Positions 1 through 9,804 of a stretch of DNA of 44,420 nucleotides are shown here, piece by piece. The stretch's first letter is position 1. Every line of letters begins with the position of its first letter. Source of the DNA: Fragilariopsis cylindrus CCMP1102 (lineage: Eukaryota; Bacillariophyta; Bacillariophyceae; Bacillariales; Bacillariaceae); contig FMBT01000574.1 in the NCBI GenBank assembly GCA_900095095.1, positions 1 through 44,420 on the forward strand, in the 5' to 3' direction. Made by a program: the position numbers and the translations under genes. A model generated the notes under the pieces. The model made no database searches. It saw only the letters and a list, made by a program, of their open reading frames with translations, and was not told the origin of the DNA.

Positions 1-234
1 TATTCTTTATTTTCTATCAGTCAAAAAGATTTTTTTGCCAATACAGTACATTCCGAAAATGTGGGCGATTGATGCTATAGAGTCATACTGTATGTCATTC
101 ATAGTACAGCAGAGGACCTGTCTGTCTTTGGACAATCAAGCACAGAAACAAGAGTCCAATCATGTAAGAAAGAAAGCAACTGTCATGTCACTATACCTAT
201 CAGACTATAAATATGTCTGAGATGGCATGGTATG

Positions 235-1350
235 GATGATGTGGAAAAAGTACCTATGAATCACCAAAAATAGGAAGTATTTGGTATCAGCCAATTATGT
301 GTACCTTGCTGCCCCCCCCCCCCCCCCCCCTGCCCTACACACACACACACACACACAGATAGAAGAAGGAAGGTATGTTCTAAGTTCATGGTGCTGCAGT
401 GTGTGTGTTGTGTGAATATAAGCAGATCACTTCCTTGCATCAATAAAGGTATACATAATCATGTGGATTTAGTGCTATATACATCCAAGCATATATTTTG
501 CAGCTCGCTGGTACTGAAGGGGGGGGGGGGGGGTACTTTCAAGACACTACTTTTTCTTTTACTATAGCATTATTAAAGCACTAAATCAGTACAAGGCTTT
601 GCTAGATGGGCACCCACACCCACACCCACACCCACACCTACATACACACCCACCCACATACACATAAAAATCATGGACATATGTCAGCAGGCCAAGTGCA
701 TGGGGGGCAATTACATTTGCAACATAAAGAAGAAGGAAGGTATGTTACAAGTACAGGGTGCTGCAGGGTGTGTGTTGTGTGGATAAAAGCACATCACTTC
801 ACTTTTGTCAATAGAGGTATACACAATCATGTGGATTTAGAGCTATATACATCCAAGCACATATTCCTGCAGCTCGCTGGTACTGAAGGGGGGGGGGGGG
901 GGTACTTTCAAGACACTACTTTTTCTTTTACTATAGCATTATTAAAGCACTAAATCAGTACAAGGCTTTGCTAGATGGGCACCCACACCCACACCCACAC
1001 CCACACCTACATACACACCCACCCACATACACATAAAAATCATGGACATATGTCAGCAGGCCAAGTGCATGGGGGGCAATTACATTTGCAACATAAAGAA
1101 GAAGGAAGGTATGTTACAAGTACAGGGTGCTGCAGGGTGTGTGTTGTGTGGATAAAAGCACATCACTTCACTTTTGTCAATAGAGGTATACACAATCATG
1201 TGGATTTAGAGCTATATACATCCAAGCACATATTCCTGCAGCTCGCTGGCACTGAAGGGGGGGGGGGGGGTACTTTCAAGATTCTACTTTATCTTTTACT
1301 ACTGCATTAAAGCACTAGATCAGTACGTACAAGGTTTTGCCAGATGTGTG
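235..1350. repeat. 369-bp tandem repeat with G/C homopolymers and CA-rich tracts
   Basis: Two near-identical 369-bp units lie at about 606-974 and 975-1343. An older, diverged copy lies at about 235-605. Each unit runs from a (CACCCA)n/(CACA)n tract, through a segment containing CTGCAG, to a run of 10-14 G and a shared tail ending in GCTAGAT. The oldest copy carries a C-run (about 311-330) before its CA tract as well as a G-run (about 521-533). Small ORFs inside the units are artefacts of the repeats. No gene is visible here. Confidence 0.9.
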
Positions 1351-1990
1351 TCGCATAAAAGATTACTTTATAAAAGTTCACATCATCTGATTTGCTCACA
1401 TCAAACATGTCCTAACATGCCATGCTACTGCACTGTTTTCAACAACATACAGGTGTATTTATATTTTTATGTTATTGGTTGTGAGAGGAGATTTGATTTT
1501 GATTACTCCAGATTGATGATCCAAACTCTTTCATTCCATCAGATTACGAGAATATACCGGCACTAAACTTCTATATTCAACTCCAACTCAAAGCAAGCAA
1601 AGACGGAAGGACAGGAACCATAACTTGTATTTTGTTTCCAGATGAATCTATCATTAGCTACTACTGCTACTGCTACTGCTACTGCTACTACTACTAGGTC
1701 CTACAGGCGTGTTCCGGCTGAACGCGGTTCTGTTTTGTGCAATAAAGGACAATCTGCGGACAGACGCTTCTTCTACAACACGCGCTATGCAGTAAAGTAC
1801 TATCAATTGGGCGAATTTTTAGCTTCTACAGAAGCTCTTCTTTCCTATAACTGACCAATCATAATCCATGCATTGAATCAAGACGCATCGACAGGTGTAG
1901 GTGGTGTCGGCAAAGCCCTGGTACTTATTTAAGGAGAATTCCGCCCATATGGGGTACTTGTCGTACGAAAAACAGCGCATCACGGGATTG
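1351..1990. other. Intergenic; no supported gene
   Basis: No recognisable coding region. An open frame at 1642-1854 contains a short (GCTACT)n tract and resembles no family I know. The stretch 1480-1650 looks like a diverged copy of 8890-9150, the region upstream of the SPX-MFS gene: it shares several 10-14 nt blocks in the same order. Confidence 0.5.
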
Positions 1991-2036
1991 ATCAAAAAAA
2001 TTCCCCACGAGGTAAAAAATGCTTGATTAATTTACA

Positions 2037-3030
2037 GCGTTCAATTATGTTTGTACTAGCAAAATACTAGTTGTTTTGCGACATTGTTGACAACTGCTTC
2101 GAAATCGAGCTTGTTTTCTTGCGTTCAAACGGTATTTACACGATTAAGTCAAAGTATGTGATGCTACATTAATAAACAGCATTCAATTATGTTTGTACTA
2201 GCAATTTACTAGTTATTTCTCGACATTTTTGATAACTACTTCGAAATCGAGCGTCTATTCTGGCAATCGATCAGTAGGATCGAACCGATCGCATCAATTC
2301 CAAAGGGGGTATTTTATTCGCTGTATAAATGCCTGTATTTCCTTGCAACTAACCTCCCGACGACCTCATATGTTCGCGTCCGTCACCAATACAATGCGAG
2401 TAAGTGGTGCTCGTTTGATTGACCGCATTCAATTATGTTTGTACTAGCAATTTACTAGTTATTTCTCGACATCTTTGATAACTACTTCGAAATCAAGCTT
2501 CATTTCTTTGAATCGATCCGTACGATACGCGAGTAAGTGTTGCTCATTTGATTGACAGCATTCAATTATGTTTGTACTAGCAATTTACTAGTTATTTCTC
2601 GACATCTTTGATAACTACTTCGCAATCGAGCTTCATTTCTTGATCGATCAGTAGGATCGAACCGATCGCATCAATTCCAAAGGGGGTATTTTATTCGCTG
2701 TATAAATGCCTGTATTTCCTTGCAACTAACCTCCCGACGACCTCATGTGTTCGCGTCCGTCACCAATACAATGCGAGTAAGTGGTGCTCGTTTGATTGAC
2801 AGCATTCAATTATGTTTGTACTAGCAATTTACTAGTTATTTCTCGACATCTTTGATAACTACTTCGAAATCGAGCTTCATTTCTTTGAATCGATCCGTAC
2901 GAGACGCGAGTAAGTGTTGCTCATTTGATTGACAGCATTCAATTATGTTTGTACTAGCAATTTACTAGTTATTTCTCGACATCTTTGATAACTACTTCGA
3001 AATCGAGCTTCATTTCTTGATCGATCAGCG
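2037..3030. repeat. 377-bp higher-order tandem repeat
   Basis: A 45-60 bp core containing ATTATGTTTGTACTAGCAA, TTACTAGTTATTTCTCGACAT and a CTTCGAAATCGAGCTT block recurs six times, starting near 2037, 2179, 2425, 2558, 2802 and 2935. From 2179 the spacings alternate 246, 133, 244, 133. This makes a two-part unit of 377 bp, repeated almost twice with very few mismatches. The long half carries an extra segment with a GATCGATCAGTAGGATCGAACC block. The first core is diverged. No coding capacity is apparent. Confidence 0.9.
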
Positions 3031-3039
3031 TTGTGTCGT

Positions 3040-3363
3040 TGTGTCGCTTTTTTTTTCACTTGTATCGGTACTATCATATTTCAACTCGCTTAACCCAACA
3101 CATGCCGTGCGTGCGCTCCAACTATAACTCGCTTTTTCGCTGTTTTACTGTAAATGCGCTATTCCAATCCCTAAATACCGAAAGCAAGCACTGATACGTT
3201 ACACACACCGTGCGTGCGCTATAACTCGCTTTTTCGCTGTTTTACTGCAAATTCCATCGCTGTTTTACTGCAAATTCATTATATTATTTCTTCTTTCATT
3301 TACACGCAAAACACACCAATTGATTATCCTGTTGGGTTCTGTTTCACACCCTCATAATTTACA
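3040..3363. repeat. Short degenerate repeats
   Basis: The motif CGTGCGTGCGCT followed by ATAACTCGCTTTTTCGCTGTTTTACTG occurs twice (about 3108-3160 and 3208-3255). A third partial copy of CGCTGTTTTACTGCAAATTC follows. No gene is seen. Confidence 0.6.
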
Positions 3364-3781
3364 TTTATTGTACAATCAACACAATGTTAAGGAAACAACA
3401 CAAGCCGTCTAAGTCAAGGTCTCGGCGCCAATCTCTGGGTCGTCAACGTCGAAGTACCGCTCCTTCTTTGAAGGGGATGCCTACTTCGGATTCGACCGCC
3501 CCAGAATTGCGCCACGATACACTGTATCACCTTGATCATGACAGTACGCAGTTACTTCCTACAACCGCTCCCTTTATTGTACAATCAACACAATGTTAAG
3601 GAAACAACACAAGCCGTCTAAGTCAAGGTCTCGGCGCCAATCTCTGGGTCGTCAACGTCGAAGTACCGCTCCTTCTTTGAAGGGGATGCCTACTTCGGAT
3701 TCGACCGCCCCAGAATTGCGCCACGATACACTGTATCACCTTGACCATGATAGTACGCAGTTACTTCCTACAACCGCTCCC
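3364..3781 (+). repeat. 209-bp direct tandem duplication
   Basis: Copies at 3364-3572 and 3573-3781 differ at about two positions (near 3537 and 3541 in the first copy against 3746 and 3750 in the second). Each carries the start and most of a small basic ORF, so the duplication truncates the upstream ORF copy and leaves the downstream one full length. Confidence 0.9.
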
Positions 3782-3883
3782 TCTGCTACTCCTCATTACC
3801 GCCGTACTCCCTATTACCATCAAAACCAACCATCTATTTCCAGTCGACACCAAGACATGGTACGTCCGGTCCACTGCAAGTGA
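3593..3883 (+). CDS. Small Ser/Arg-rich hypothetical ORF (second tandem copy)
   Basis: A 96-residue frame with an ATG start. The N-terminal third is very basic and SR-rich (KPSKSRSRRQS), followed by a Ser/Thr/Pro-rich part. I recognise no domain. The same frame starts at 3384 in the first repeat copy and runs into the repeat junction after 71 residues. It ends 12 bp from the stop codon of the transposase-like gene on the other strand. It may be a second ORF of the same mobile element, or non-coding. Low confidence that it is expressed. Confidence 0.3.
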   Translation: MLRKQHKPSKSRSRRQSLGRQRRSTAPSLKGMPTSDSTAPELRHDTLYHLDHDSTQLLPTTAPSATPHYRRTPYYHQNQPSISSRHQDMVRPVHCK

Positions 3884-3895
3884 TAATACAAGACC

Positions 3896-6800
3896 TTATT
3901 CTGCTTCTTCCTCTATCTCTTCATCTACTTCTGGTCTTGTTTCATACTCTAAAGTTTCCCTTCTAAATATCTCGTCAAATATATAGCTATGGCTCTCTTC
4001 TTCTACTCGCAGAGCTTCTTTTTCCAGGCATTGTACCTTATTAACATGAGATGATGAGGGCATATTCCTCCCCACCTCAATTGGATCCATCTTTACATCC
4101 GACATAACAATATTGAATAAGGGAATAGTTACTGCTTGGCCACTGGGTGTCCACCATTTTGGACCTCGTTTCACTTCATTCAAGTAGAAACCATCACATA
4201 CAAGCTTACCTGTTTCTTGACAGGTATATGATTCACTTGTCCATTCAACCATCCAATATCCATCCCTTGCTTCAGGATCACTTGTTACAATAGCACCGTA
4301 ACCACCAATCTCAATTGTGGCTGCTATATTGGAACTTAACGAAACAAGAATTTCTTCTCTCGCAGTGTCTACGTCGTCTATGTTGGCCTTGACGTGGTCG
4401 ACTTCTAGCCGAACCACATCCCATTCGTTCCTTAGTCCAAGTATTTTTCGATATCGGCAATCCTTCACGGTGGCAAATCTTGGTTGTTTTGGTGCCTTCA
4501 CACCGACTTGCCATGGTAATCGAATAGTAGTATCACACGGTACGCAAGCGCATGGAATTCTTCTTAAAGCAACACGACCGGTACCCAACTCAGGACAGCA
4601 ACATACATGGTATCTTTTGTTTGACGTTCCACCAGCTTGTTTTGCTTCCTTTGAAAACTCAACAGTTTTGTATTTCAGTTCCGAAACTGTATCTTCTTTT
4701 TTCCACACTAACCACTCGTGGTGTTTGATGGCCCGCGAATTTTCTCTCTTGGCTGATTTTCCTCCCGATTTAACCCCCCCGGATCTCCCGATACGCAGCA
4801 GTCGTGCACATTCTTCAGCTAATGAAAATTCTTTACCGATTTCGTTTACGCTATGTGCTGCAAAACGTTTTTTGTCATCAACAGCATCTTCTTCGGCAAT
4901 GCTATCCATCGCTTGCTTCAGCTCCCTCGCAGAATAACGTATCAATAAGTTTTTATCAGTACCGTTAACTCCGTCCACGATACCTTTTCCTGTAGTACCA
5001 ATTGAAATAAAATAAATAAAAGTTATTAGATATGTCAAAACCCAGCAAAGTATATTTTAGATACAATAGTTTAGAATAATAACGTACCATGGCCTGGAGC
5101 ACCGAACGAACGGTCAATCACAATGTTATGTCTGGTTGATAATCCTGATAAGAACCATAGCGCTGTTGCTGATCGATACTGAGCGCCACAACCGTCGGTT
5201 GTTTCGTATAAGCGTTCACTCAAGACTTTTTTTTCTTTTAAGATTCTAATTAAGCGATCCATATGCCTGTCCGTAGTGGCAGCATTTTGAATCTTAGAAT
5301 CTTTTAAAAACGAATAGAAATGAGACGTCGTTGCTGTTGCCCCTACCGGGAAAAACTTTATATCGTTTCCTTCGATTGATAGATCACGACTTGCCCAAAA
5401 TGTTCACTCTGTATTTCCATATGAAACTTCATTAATAATCGTTCCGCATAATCACGTGAACCAGCCACCTCGCCGGGTTTCAGACGGCTGAGTCTTACGT
5501 CTTCGATATTAGATTTGCTTAGTATTATTTTCAAAAATCGGTGATAAGTATATTTTTTCAAATGAGGAAGGTAACAATCAGTGAAGAACTCTTGGAACCC
5601 ACACTTCTTTTGGGTTAAATATTTCCTTTTGTAGAAGCCACCCCGTACGTATTTTGGGTCCGCCTCCAAAAGCAAATCGCATTCAACACAGGATTTTGTC
5701 TGGACGTGTCGTTCCCCATCAACCACCGGCGGAAATTTTGGCAACATGTTGTGTATGCTGCAGGACGGGAGGACATCGTACAAATGGAAAGAAATATCAT
5801 TGTTCATAGTCAATTCTTCAGGAGGCCGGTCGAACCCAGGACAAGCGGTGCACTCGCCCGTAACACAGTCCAATTGATGAAGAGATTGGAACCTGTCATC
5901 AGGCGGAGCACACAAGCAACAAACCATCGCTAGTTTGGCGGTCTTAAACCTAGCCTCTCCCTGTGGCTGCACCTTGTCCTGGTATTTCTTGAGGGTTTCG
6001 TCGGCCGCCATATATCTCCTGGTTCTTGGATTGAAACCATCGCGTATCTCCTTGAAATCCTTGATTCGGTAACAAATAAACCGGTTATAGCTCTGTTGAA
6101 GGTTGATCATTTGAATACACGGTTCGCAGCCACACATTATTTTATAACGATCACTCATCATTCGTAAATGTGGCGGTAACAATTCCCTCAATTTTGTATC
6201 AGATATCAATATTTTACCATTGCAATCACGTGCTCCGGCTAGACCAATCAGCGGATCGGCATCTATTAAGTCGTTGTGCAGCTCCCTGACAGGTATTTGA
6301 AGTAAGATCTTGTTTACACGTTTCTTGACCCCACGAGTGCTACCGTCGGGTACCAATAAAGTATCTGATGCAAGGGGACTTTGTATGACCATATTATGAT
6401 TATCTAACCACGACAGAAACTCGGCATGTAACTCAGCTGTGACCTTCGTACGCCCCAGACGTTTTAGTACGCGGCCGAAGAGAGTACCAGTACTGTCTCG
6501 CATGTTCTGCCGGTGAGTTTTGGCCCTGCTCATACACCTTTTCAATGTAGGGATTGGAATATCTGGAAACAATCTGGAACGACAAGCAATAGAAGGAACT
6601 TGTGTAGTGCTATTAGAGGAGATTGGAGATTCGGCCATTGCTGAAAATATGGACTGTTCATAGGACCGTACATCATCAGTTGCACAACCCTTCTTTTTTG
6701 AATCATTTGTTGTTTTCAAAATTCGATTGATTTGTTTATGATGAAATCGCATGGCTTTTAATTCTTCTACGTCAGCAAGTCCAGCACTTTTGAAGAACGG

Positions 6801-7538
6801 TCTCACTCGAGGGTCCTTCGACGCGGTATGCAATGCTAATACTAGTTGTTGTTGTGAATGTTGTTTAGGAAGATGCTCTCCTAAAATAGTTTCTACTAAA
6901 TTATTTACGGCTCTATTCTTACCCTTCCTTGCACCAAAATCTGATCGATCATCAACCTTGAAAGCATCTTCATCAAATGCAATGTTTAAAGACGGACGTG
7001 TAGAATTGGAGTATACTACAGGTGAAGCTGCAGATGGAGCTACCGCTGTCTCAACTGTTGCTGGTGATGTCGCGGTCGCTGATGCCACCGCCGGTGAAGA
7101 TGGAGCTGTATTATTTAATTTAATCAAGAGAGACGTCAGAGTCTCTACCAAATTCTCTGCCGAAACTTCAAGAGCAGAGGCTAAGTCAACCTTCAATTCT
7201 TCTTGTTCTAAACATAGAAACTTACTTGGAGAACTTTCATGATCATTACCTGTAAAAGTATCAGTAGGAGGAACCACCTTCCTCCTTGGAGTGGAACTGG
7301 AAGTCAGAGAAGATGATACAGACACTGCACAGGCCGGTGATAGTAATGATGGTGGTGATAATAATAATTGTCGTGAAGCACCTCGAGGTGGCGCTGCAGT
7401 TGCCGGTGGAGACTTTCTGTTATCTCTAGCTGGTCGTCCTCTTTTTTTGTTACTTTCACTCTGTTGAAGAGAAACTGCAGTAGCCACCACCTTGGACCCT
7501 TGTCTCCGTCCTTTTTTTTTGGTTTTAATTCCACTCAT
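3896..7538 (-). pseudogene. Transposase-like mobile-element protein, one intron, one frame break
   Basis: On the minus strand, a 726-residue frame starts with an ATG at 7538. A second segment continues to 5088. A GT-AG intron of 98 nt (5087-4990, GTACGT...TACAG) then joins it to a final exon 4989-3896. A single missing base near 5390-5400, at a G-run, breaks the frame between the first two segments. With one base restored the span would code about 1181 residues. The motifs resemble a large family of uncharacterised metazoan and protist element proteins: a C..GEC.ACPG zinc-type cluster, a FHMEIQSEHFG block, TTDGCGAQYRS with a likely catalytic Asp, and GHGKGIVDGVNGT spanning the intron. From memory of that family I infer an RNase-H-fold (DDE-like) transposase, but I cannot name the superfamily. 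The N terminus (about 150 residues) is basic and Ser/Ala-rich. Either a decayed copy or an assembly error. Confidence 0.6.
4990..5087 (-). other. Intron of transposase-like gene
   Basis: Donor GTACGT and acceptor TACAG on the minus strand. Splicing joins CAT-G to GA-AAA and restores the HGKG motif in frame, which is strong support for the intron. Confidence 0.8.
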
Positions 7539-9804
7539 TGCACCTCTCGTCGCCGTCTCTGATGAATTTTGTTTCGTGTCGTTCTGGACAACAACGTCGA
7601 AGTAACTAATTACATCACTTTATCGTCGTACTTGTCAAGAACGACACGAAACAAAATTCTCTAGAAAGCAAACAAAAAATAACTCCACGCGGAAGTAAAA
7701 TTTTTAGTCCCGAATGTCCCTCAAAAGATCACGTTGAGCCGGAACGCGCCTACAGTACTATGGCTACATTGGAGTACTACTATGTGCTGCCTAACTCTCA
7801 CACACAATCAAAAGTGCTACATTACTATTTATTGTTGCCGCCATATCAAGTTAAGAGTTTTGTTGACCATCAGGGTGGTGAAAGTGATGCGTGCAAAAGA
7901 CATCCTCTGCATGTGCATACAACAAAAGTAGATTTTTTTCTTCTGACAGTTCTATACACACCATAAGGTTTAAGAATAATAATGTATGTTGTTGTTGTAA
8001 ACAAACACTAATATTTTAGCAGTAGCATTTTCCAAATGACGCATGGATGTTGCAACTCCTTGACTCACAAGTAAATATCAAGTTATAATATTGTCAGGAT
8101 AAATGTGAGTCATATTATATCCACCCATCCCTAATCTTCTAATCTAACTGCAAAATGCTTTGCACTAACTAAGGTAAGAGATAAACACAGTAACCTGATT
8201 GTAAATGGAACGCAATGTCTAAGCTTGCTTCTATTGACTTCCTCAAACCTCTTGTACTGTAACCCTCACTTATGTTTGAACTGAGTCCCCCAATACCCAC
8301 TAGACCAAAAATTGATTAGGTCTGGTTATATCCAATTTTACACACACACAACAACAACAACAACAACAACAACTTGCTATTATATTTAGCTATAGAGCTA
8401 GTGGGGCAAGCATGCTTAGCTTCACAATGCCCACCGGCAAGGGACTATGGTATGCACTACACACGCACACAACATACCTGGAGAATGCAGCGAGTGAGTG
8501 TATAATATGTGTTCCTTGCATAATATATATATATAAATATATTAGATAGAGATGTATTCTTCACAAGTATGTGAAGTTTTAGAAGAGTACAATCAACCAG
8601 AAGTGAGTGCTATTGATCTACCTACTAATACAAGCAAAGCTAGCTTTGCTGCATGTTGTGTTTGTAGGTAGCCTTCCCAGATTGATGTTGTTTACAAAAG
8701 ATTTTTTTTAAATTCTTCACATCTTTTTGATGCCGTTCTTCTTTTTCTTGCTTCGCACTAATTTTCAAGAACATCCAGCGCGCCAATGAAATGATGGTCG
8801 TGTTACTGTATGTAAAAGTGAGTGCTGTTTGCTTTGTGTCTTTTTTAATAAGGCGATGCGATGATGTCATGCATTTGTGATGTGTTTGATGATTGTGGAA
8901 GGAGATTCGATTTGATGATGATTTGATTCTTCACTTCAGATTCGAATTGCTTGCTTTCATTCCATCATTCCAAGAGGATACCTCCGATACTAAGCTAAAC
9001 AAACTTCCTTTCCTTTTGAACTCCAACTGATCTGAACTGAACTTAACAGAAGGCGACGGAACGACGGAAGCAACCACGCCCCTGGCTGTTTTGTTTCGAT
9101 TATTTGATTTGATTCAATATAATATCTTCCAGATAACCTATCACTGCAAACAAACCAAAGGAACGGACCGGACCGGGCAGCTTTCATCGGTGTGCTTTCG
9201 CCTATTTTCTATAAATATACCGCACAGACCTAGTCCTCCACCCGCGTCGCCGCCGTCGTCGTCGTCATCGCTAATCAAATCTACCTCCTGTAAAAGATAG
9301 ATAGGATTCCAACACCCCACCACCGAGTTACAGTAGCTATCTCCCTTCCTTCCAAGATTAGGGATTTGTTATCATTATTTAGTGATACATAAATCTCTCC
9401 ATTTTTTCTTACAGGGCATCCCTACTAGCTACTAGTCTTTCCCGATCGGTGGTTGTACTTTTATCTGATTTTTTTAAAATTTAAAATAAAGGCCAATCAA
9501 GAACCAATTACCTTGAAGTGACCAATCACCACGCCTCAGAAAGGACGAGAGAAAGCAAAGAATTTATCTTCTCTCAGAACGATTGAGAAGAGATTAATCA
9601 ACTGAAAAAACACTCAACTGAAAAAACATCCCGAGAAAAGACTGACGCAAAAAAGAACTAGCGGTCGATCGTCCTCTAGCTAGCTTATAACAATATAGAA
9701 ATCGAAATCCCCCCCAGGACAAAACTCGGAAGAAGCAATTAATAACTAACACAAAACAACTCGAAAGAAACAAAAAAAACTCGAAAGCAATACAGTAGGA
9801 TAAT
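7539..9804. other. Long intergenic region / upstream region of SPX-MFS gene
   Basis: No supported gene. It holds the 7564-7659 foldback, a (CAA)n microsatellite at about 8346-8372, and an AT-rich tract around 8520-8545. A segment at 8890-9150 is related to 1480-1650. A purine-rich probable 5' leader lies at about 9540-9804, with a short tandem pair TCAACTGAAAAAACA at about 9598-9629. Short open frames at 7734-7966 and 8640-8870 show no protein features. Confidence 0.5.
7564..7659. repeat. Foldback: 22-bp perfect inverted repeat
   Basis: GAATTTTGTTTCGTGTCGTT-CT at 7564-7585 is the exact reverse complement of 7638-7659. Pairing extends inward with one mismatch. The loop is about 52 nt. It lies 25 bp upstream of the transposase-like start codon, so it may belong to that element as an end or promoter structure, or be a separate small foldback element. 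Confidence 0.85.

Noticed and set aside
606..1310. Two long plus-strand frames in the 369-bp repeats
   Set aside because: They start in a (CAC)n tract and are identical because the DNA is repeated; no protein features.
4317..4937. 206-codon plus-strand frame
   Set aside because: Antisense to the last exon of the transposase-like gene, whose motifs and splice site fix the minus strand as coding.
6751..7242. 163-codon plus-strand frame opposite the transposase-like gene
   Set aside because: The Ala/Ser/Thr composition mirrors low-complexity coding on the other strand; no start context or domain.
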